Assembly: GCF_010015475.1 (NCBI RefSeq)
Contig: NZ_SSNI01000026.1
Coordinates: 24,861-88,860 of the forward strand
Reading direction: 5' to 3'
Length of the DNA: 64,000 nt
DNA from: Pontibacter pamirensis
GTDB lineage: Bacteria; Bacteroidota; Bacteroidia; Cytophagales; Hymenobacteraceae
Part shown: positions 59,183 through 64,000 of the stretch, in pieces
Layout: every line of letters begins with the position of its first letter
Numbering within the stretch: position 1 is the stretch's first letter
Made by a program: the position numbers and the translations under genes
Notes under the pieces: model-generated
What the model saw: only the letters and a program-made list of their open reading frames with translations
The model's database searches: none
Told to the model about the DNA's origin: nothing

Positions 59183-59213
59183 AGAAGCACCAGCCATACG
59201 GCTGATGCTTCTT
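59183..59213. terminator. Bidirectional terminator between converging genes
   Basis: The stem gaagca.cagcc/ggctg.tgcttc is preceded by an A-run (acaaaag) and followed by TTCATT. It separates 58582-59148 (+) from 59235-60473 (-). Confidence 0.65.
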
Positions 59214-59234
59214 CATTCATACCTTTTTGAGTTT

Positions 59235-60473
59235 TTACTGAAAGTTCGGCACCACCTGTAAACTCACAGGCTTGTGTACCTCCGCCTCATGGCCTGTTGC
59301 TGTTAGCTTGCCCGCTGCTTTATCTATTTTAAAAGAAACAATATTATTGGAGCGCTCATTAGCTACCAGCATCACATTGCCTGTCAAGTCTACTGTGAAA
59401 TCACGAGGCCAGTCACCCCCTGAAGGCACTGTCTCTATGAAGGTCAGCTTTCCGGTGCTTTCATCAATTGCGTAAACCACAATGCTGTTGTGCCCGCGGT
59501 TGGAGCCATACAGGTACTTGCCATCCGGCGACACTCTGACAGCAGCAGGGTAATTGCCCCCGTTAAAGTCAGCAGGCAGTGTTGATAGAGTTTGGATTTC
59601 GGAGAGACCACCATTGCCACTGTCATAGGTCAAAGCCGTCATCGTAGAGTTCAGTTCATTGATGACATAGGCATACTGCCCATCAGGGTGAAACGCCATT
59701 TGACGGGGCCCGGCACCAGGTGCGGCGGCAAAGGCCACAGCAGGCTCCATTGGTTCCATTGCGCCATTTTCAGCATTCAGGCGGTAACCGTATATTTTAT
59801 CTACACCCAAATCTACTGCATACACATATTGATTGTCGGGACTCGGTGCCACGTAATGCGCGTGGGCTGCTTCCTGGCGATCTTTGTTTGGTCCGGTACC
59901 TTCATGCTGCTCCACGGAAGCGGCTTCTGTCAAAGTTCCGTTCTCCTGTATCGGAAAGGCAGCAACGTTGCCGCCCATATAATTTGCCACCAACACTGTT
60001 TTACCATCATCGCCGATAGAAATATAGCAGGGCGCGCCTCCCTTAGAAGCCACCTGGTTCAGGAGCGTAAGACTGCCTGTTTGCTGATTTACAGAAAAGG
60101 CGCTCACGGCACCGCTCTGCTGGCCCTGGTAATCCATTGTTTCGTTTACCGCATACAGGTTATTCCGCTGCTCGTCCAGGGTCAGGAACGACGGGTTGGC
60201 CCCGCCTTTAAAGCCGCTTACGCGGCTGAGTTCTCCGGTTTCAGGGTTCAACTGGTAAAGAAAAATGCTTTCGTTCTCCGGGTCAGCGTAAGTACCTACA
60301 TATACCATATACGTTTCTGTATTTTGGGTTTGATTTCCTGTTGCAGCTTCTGCTGATGCCGCGTTATCGGACTCTGAGGAAGTACAGGCAGAAAAAGCCA
60401 TCGATAAACTCATAACACCTACTGCTGCTACTTTTACAAAGTTGCGCCGTGCATGGTTGTGGAGATAATTCAT
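59235..60473 (-). CDS. Lactonase-family seven-bladed beta-propeller lipoprotein with Tat-type signal (412 aa)
   Basis: The N-terminus HARRNFVKVAAVGVMSLSMAFSAC has a twin-arginine (RRNFVK) and a lipobox (FSAC), so a folded Tat-exported lipoprotein is likely. The body is a repeated propeller blade pattern (YAVNETMDYQGQ, YISIGDDGKTVLVANYMGG, YVAPSPDNQYVYAVDLG, MAFHPDGQYAYVINELN, VSPDGKYLYGSNRGHNS, ELTGNVMLVANER-type ends), matching the lactonase/6-phosphogluconolactonase (Pgl-like) family. The true substrate outside the cytoplasm is probably not 6-phosphogluconolactone. Confidence 0.88.
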   Translation of the reverse strand: MNYLHNHARRNFVKVAAVGVMSLSMAFSACTSSESDNAASAEAATGNQTQNTETYMVYVGTYADPENESIFLYQLNPETGELSRVSGFKGGANPSFLTLDEQRNNLYAVNETMDYQGQQSGAVSAFSVNQQTGSLTLLNQVASKGGAPCYISIGDDGKTVLVANYMGGNVAAFPIQENGTLTEAASVEQHEGTGPNKDRQEAAHAHYVAPSPDNQYVYAVDLGVDKIYGYRLNAENGAMEPMEPAVAFAAAPGAGPRQMAFHPDGQYAYVINELNSTMTALTYDSGNGGLSEIQTLSTLPADFNGGNYPAAVRVSPDGKYLYGSNRGHNSIVVYAIDESTGKLTFIETVPSGGDWPRDFTVDLTGNVMLVANERSNNIVSFKIDKAAGKLTATGHEAEVHKPVSLQVVPNFQ

Positions 60474-60781
60474 ATAGTTGTTTGGATGGGTTAGAACTAT
60501 GGTTTATACCAGCGAGACCTTTTTGAAGGGCAAGGTTGGCTTAGTTAAACTCAAATTAACAAATATTGTGGTACAAGCTTAAACAAACATGCTTATTTAT
60601 GAAAGGACGGCGTTTTCTAAAGCTTTAAAGCAGAAGACTGGCTGCAATGAAGCACAAACGCTGCCAAACATCTATGATTTGACTACTGGCACTTCTTTAT
60701 CATATCGTGTCGCTGTTGCAACTCAGTAGGTAAAACTTTAATTTGCACTTTGTTTCAATAGCAACATACCGCACCCTTACT
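60474..60781. other. 308-bp intergenic region between divergent genes
   Basis: No ORF, repeat or RNA recognised. Holds the promoters of the lactonase and HupE-like genes. The downstream gene's start is uncertain: GTG 60782 or TTG 60743. Confidence 0.4.
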
Positions 60782-61375
60782 GTGTCTTCTGTTTTCTCAA
60801 CGTACCTCGAACTGGGCTTTCATCATATTTTTGATTTTAAAGCCTACGACCATATGCTGTTTCTCCTGGCACTGAGCGCCATCTACACATTGAGCGACTG
60901 GCGCAAAGTAATCGCGTTGGTTACCGCCTTCACCATCGGGCATTCTATTACGCTGGCGCTTGCCACATTCAACATCATCAAGTTTGATACAGCACTAATT
61001 GAATTCCTGATTCCGGTCACCATCCTTGTCACCTGCATCACCAATTTCTTTAAGCTGAAAGGCGCTGCTTCCAAGCAATCTACTGTTCTTTCGTTGCACA
61101 ACCTGATGGCGCTTTTCTTTGGCCTGATTCATGGGATGGGCTTCTCTAACTTTCTGAGGGCGATGCTGGGGCGCAGCGGCAGTATCTGGCAGCAGTTGCT
61201 GGCTTTCAATATTGGCATAGAATTGGGGCAGTTACTAATTGTTGCTATCTTGCTTATATTGGGTGCGATAGTGATGAATATTTTTAAGGCAAAAAAACGC
61301 GATTGGATTATGGTGCTATCAAGTGCCGCAGCAGGCGTTGCCTTAGTTTTAATGATGGAGACCAATATATTTTAA
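60782..61375 (+). CDS. HupE/UreJ-like membrane protein (197 aa)
   Basis: SVFSTYLELGFHHIFDFKAYDHMLFLLALSAIYTLSDWRKV is the HupE/UreJ_2 opening, with the histidine and aspartate (GFHHIFD, YDHMLF) typical of these metal-permease-related proteins. Further membrane segments are ITLALATFNIIKF, FLIPVTILVTCITNFF, HNLMALFFGLIHGMGFSNFL, GQLLIVAILLILGAIVMNIF and WIMVLSSAAAGVALVLMM. Nickel or cobalt uptake is the function inferred for relatives. GTG 60782 gives a start matching the family. No hydrogenase or urease genes are nearby. Confidence 0.75.
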   Translation: MSSVFSTYLELGFHHIFDFKAYDHMLFLLALSAIYTLSDWRKVIALVTAFTIGHSITLALATFNIIKFDTALIEFLIPVTILVTCITNFFKLKGAASKQSTVLSLHNLMALFFGLIHGMGFSNFLRAMLGRSGSIWQQLLAFNIGIELGQLLIVAILLILGAIVMNIFKAKKRDWIMVLSSAAAGVALVLMMETNIF

Positions 61376-61467
61376 CGTTCAAACACTTATATTTGAACTT
61401 TATAGGGAAACGCATCTCTTATTAATTTACCTTAACTAATAATCTAACTATACTACACCTAATATTC

Positions 61468-63804
61468 ATGAGAAACCTTTTAGCAGGTTTGGCGCTGGTG
61501 GGCTTAGTGGCAGGGCCGATGGCGGCGCTGGCACAGGACACTAAATTCGGGCAGCTGGGACAAGAGCTGCCAACGCCGAATACCTACCGCACGGCATCAG
61601 GCGCACCCGGCCACCAGTACTGGCAGCAGCGCGCAGATTATACGATAAAAGTAGAGCTGGACGACAAGAACCAGTCTCTTACCGGCTCCGAGACCATCAC
61701 CTACACCAACAACTCACCGGACGTGCTGGGTTACCTGTGGGTGCAGCTGGACCAGAACATCTTTGAGCCAAACTCCATGAGCAACCTGACCAAAACAGGT
61801 ACGCTGCAGGACAGAATGTCGCTGCAGGCAGTGGACTACCTAACGCGTGAGGAATTTGACGGCGGCTTTAAAATCAGCAAAGTAACAGACCGCGGCGGCA
61901 AGACGCTACCTTATACCATCAACAATACCATGATGCGTATCGACCTGCCTTCGCCGCTGAAGCCAAACCAGAGCTTCACCTTCAACGTGGACTGGAAAAA
62001 CAACATCAACAACCAGAAAACCCTCGGCGGTCGTTCGGGCTATGAATACTTTCCTAAAGACGACAACTACCTGTACGAGATAGCACAGTGGTTCCCGCGC
62101 ATGGCTGTTTATGACGATGTGAACGGCTGGCAGCATAAGCAGTTCCTGGGTAGCGGTGAGTTTGCCCTGCCTTTCGGTGATTATAAAGTGAGCATCACGG
62201 TTCCGGCTGACCATGTGGTGGCAGGTACCGGCGAACTGCAGAATGCCAACCAGGTGCTCTCTTCCACACAGCAGAAGCGCTGGGCGCAGGCCGCAAAAAG
62301 CGACAAGCCTGTCGTAATTGTAACACAGGAAGAAGCAACGCAGGCAGAAAAAAACAAAGCCACAGATAAGAAGACATGGGTATACGCCGCTAAAAACGTG
62401 CGCGACTTTGCCTGGGCAAGCTCCCGCAAGTTTATCTGGGATGCCATGAACACGAACGTGGGCGGCAAAAACGTGCTGGCGATGTCTTACTACCCGAAAG
62501 AAGCAAACCCACTTTGGGGCCAGTACTCTACGGAGGCAGTAGGCCATACCCTCCGTGTTTATTCCAAACATACCATCGACTATCCTTACCCGGTGGCTAT
62601 TTCTGTACACGGCCCTGTGGGCGGTATGGAGTACCCGATGTTGTCGTTCAACGGCTACCGTCCTGAAGAAGACGGCACTTACTCTGACCGTATCAAGTAT
62701 GGTCTCATCTCTGTTATCATTCATGAAGTGGGGCATAACTTCTTCCCGATGATTGTGAACTCCGATGAGCGCCAGTGGACGTGGATGGATGAAGGCCTGA
62801 ACACCTTTATGCAGTACCTGGCAGAGCAGGAATGGGAGCGCAATTATCCATCGCGTCGTGGTGAGCCAAAGGATATTGTGGAATATATGAAGAGCGCCAA
62901 AAACACGCAGACCCCGATTATGACAAACTCTGAGTCGGTGCTACAGTTTGGCCCGAACGCATACGGAAAGCCCGCTACAGGCCTGAACATCCTGCGCGAA
63001 ACAGTGATGGGACGCGAGTTGTTTGACTACGCTTTCAAAGAGTATGCAAAGCGCTGGGCTTTCAAGCACCCAATGCCTGCTGACTTCTTCCGCACCATGG
63101 AAGATGCCTCAGGCGTGGACTTAGATTGGTTCTGGAGAGGCTGGTTCTATACCACCGACCATACCGACCTTGCTATTACAGATGTAAAATGGTACGCCAT
63201 TGACGCACAGAATCCGGAGTTTGTGAATGCACAGCGCCGTGAGCAGCTGAACCAGGCACCTCAAACGCTTTCGCAGCAGCGCAACCTGCAGGACATACCT
63301 AAAACGCTGGTAGACGAGAAGCCTGAGCTAAAAGACTTCTATAACAGCTACGACCCACTGGCCACAACAACCACTGATTTGCAGCGCCACCAGCAGTTTA
63401 TGAAGAACCTTACACCAGAGCAGAAAAAGGCTCTGGAGTCTGGCCTGAACTTCTATGAAGTTGGTTTCCAAAATAAAGGAGGACTCGTGATGCCGCTGAT
63501 TGTGAAGATGGCGTATGAGGATGGATCAGAGGAAGTGATGAACATTCCGGCTGAAATCTGGCGCTATAACAACAACGAGATTACGAAGGTGTTTATCACA
63601 GAAAAGCCTGTAGTTAGCTTCACGCTGGACCCATACCTGCAGACGGCAGACACAGACTTGTCGGATAACAGCTATCCGCGCCGTATGGCACCGTCCCGTT
63701 TCGAAATTTATCAGCAGCAAAACAGGCAGCAGCAAAATCCAATGCAGCGCGAGCGTGCCACAAGCCGCACAAACGGCGGCGGTAGCAGCAATTCTGCTCA
63801 ATAG
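61468..63804 (+). CDS. M1-family aminopeptidase (778 aa)
   Basis: Signal peptide MRNLLAGLALVGLVAGPMAALAQ. The zinc motif HEVGHNFFP (H419, E420, H423) and third ligand E442 (WMDEGLNTFMQYL) are complete. The upstream exopeptidase segment GGMEYPMLSFNGY is GGMEYP, a variant of the GAMEN motif. Beta-rich domain at 50-230. The C-terminal tail is low-complexity, Gln/Arg-rich (QQQNRQQQNPMQRERATS). Periplasmic or secreted, releasing N-terminal amino acids. Ends with a strong terminator. Confidence 0.93.
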   Translation: MRNLLAGLALVGLVAGPMAALAQDTKFGQLGQELPTPNTYRTASGAPGHQYWQQRADYTIKVELDDKNQSLTGSETITYTNNSPDVLGYLWVQLDQNIFEPNSMSNLTKTGTLQDRMSLQAVDYLTREEFDGGFKISKVTDRGGKTLPYTINNTMMRIDLPSPLKPNQSFTFNVDWKNNINNQKTLGGRSGYEYFPKDDNYLYEIAQWFPRMAVYDDVNGWQHKQFLGSGEFALPFGDYKVSITVPADHVVAGTGELQNANQVLSSTQQKRWAQAAKSDKPVVIVTQEEATQAEKNKATDKKTWVYAAKNVRDFAWASSRKFIWDAMNTNVGGKNVLAMSYYPKEANPLWGQYSTEAVGHTLRVYSKHTIDYPYPVAISVHGPVGGMEYPMLSFNGYRPEEDGTYSDRIKYGLISVIIHEVGHNFFPMIVNSDERQWTWMDEGLNTFMQYLAEQEWERNYPSRRGEPKDIVEYMKSAKNTQTPIMTNSESVLQFGPNAYGKPATGLNILRETVMGRELFDYAFKEYAKRWAFKHPMPADFFRTMEDASGVDLDWFWRGWFYTTDHTDLAITDVKWYAIDAQNPEFVNAQRREQLNQAPQTLSQQRNLQDIPKTLVDEKPELKDFYNSYDPLATTTTDLQRHQQFMKNLTPEQKKALESGLNFYEVGFQNKGGLVMPLIVKMAYEDGSEEVMNIPAEIWRYNNNEITKVFITEKPVVSFTLDPYLQTADTDLSDNSYPRRMAPSRFEIYQQQNRQQQNPMQRERATSRTNGGGSSNSAQ

Positions 63805-63822
63805 CTGAGACTGTTATACACT

Positions 63823-63866
63823 AAAACAGCAATGCCTTCAGGTACTACCTGAAGGCATTGCTGTTT
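63823..63866 (+). terminator. Rho-independent terminator of the aminopeptidase gene
   Basis: A near-perfect 21-bp stem (aacagcaatgccttcaggta with its inverse), loop of two or three bases, then TTTTA. Confidence 0.85.
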
Positions 63867-64000
63867 TATAAGTATAGGACTTTCGCAAACTGTACCCAAG
63901 CGAAAAAATTAAGTAGAAGTAGTTGGAGGGAGAAGTAGCATGAAAACAGCTATAGATATGTACTGCCAATATCTGTTGAGTACGCAGGTTAACTATACCT
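63867..64000. other. Right edge of the window, nothing supported
   Basis: No ORF or structural signal is visible in these last bases. An in-frame ATG at about 63940 opens a short run but cannot be judged. Confidence 0.4.

Overview
The window is chromosomal DNA of a Bacteroidota bacterium, most likely a cytophagalean of the Hymenobacteraceae/Pontibacter type. The evidence is a type IX secretion sorting domain on an M36 protease, a tmRNA tag ending in AMAA, Bacteroidota-style FtsX/MacB permeases, a CHRD lipoprotein, monomeric isocitrate dehydrogenase, and lipoprotein signal peptides throughout. No species can be named from sequence alone.

Layout. Positions 1-2281 are a graveyard of insertion sequences: an orphan IS3 OrfA, an IS110 transposase remnant with an in-frame amber codon, and a second IS3 element split by a 219-bp MITE-like insert and truncated on the right. 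The truncation abuts the first 56 codons of a tyrosine recombinase (2282-2449). Positions 2699-25300 are a 22.6-kb phage-like element integrated in the 3' end of ssrA (tmRNA). A 17-bp core is repeated at both ends (2699-2715 and 25284-25300), paired GGTGTAACG motifs lie just inside each end, and the integrase sits next to ssrA. The element has a divergent repressor with paired operators, a MerR-like DNA-binding protein, a train of small coupled genes, a lambda-O-like initiator containing 12-bp iterons beside an AT-rich tract (candidate origin), an AEP primase-helicase, an antirepressor, small and large terminase subunits and a 1392-aa tape-measure protein. It has no recognisable portal, capsid, tail-tube or lysis genes. 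Both ends carry cargo: small lipoproteins and membrane or secreted proteins.

Positions 25285-64000 look like ordinary chromosome: ssrA; a secreted transglutaminase-like protein; a MacB/FtsX permease; an NtrC-type regulator and histidine kinase; cyclopropane-fatty-acid synthase; a secreted M36 protease; dnaX; an M16 protease; a two-domain CHRD lipoprotein; monomeric isocitrate dehydrogenase; an HTTM membrane protein; a phosphoribosyltransferase with an alpha/beta hydrolase; endonuclease V; a REP-associated tyrosine transposase inside perfect 47-bp inverted repeats; clpB; a protein joining an Lgt-like membrane domain to a C-terminal beta-rich domain; a Gfo/Idh/MocA oxidoreductase; a Tat-type lactonase lipoprotein; a HupE/UreJ-like membrane protein; and an M1 aminopeptidase.

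The points most worth following are the ssrA-integrated element that keeps terminase, tape measure and replication genes without capsid genes, its candidate internal origin, evidence that ssrA was used at least twice as an integration site, the RAYT/REP system, and the Lgt-beta fusion.
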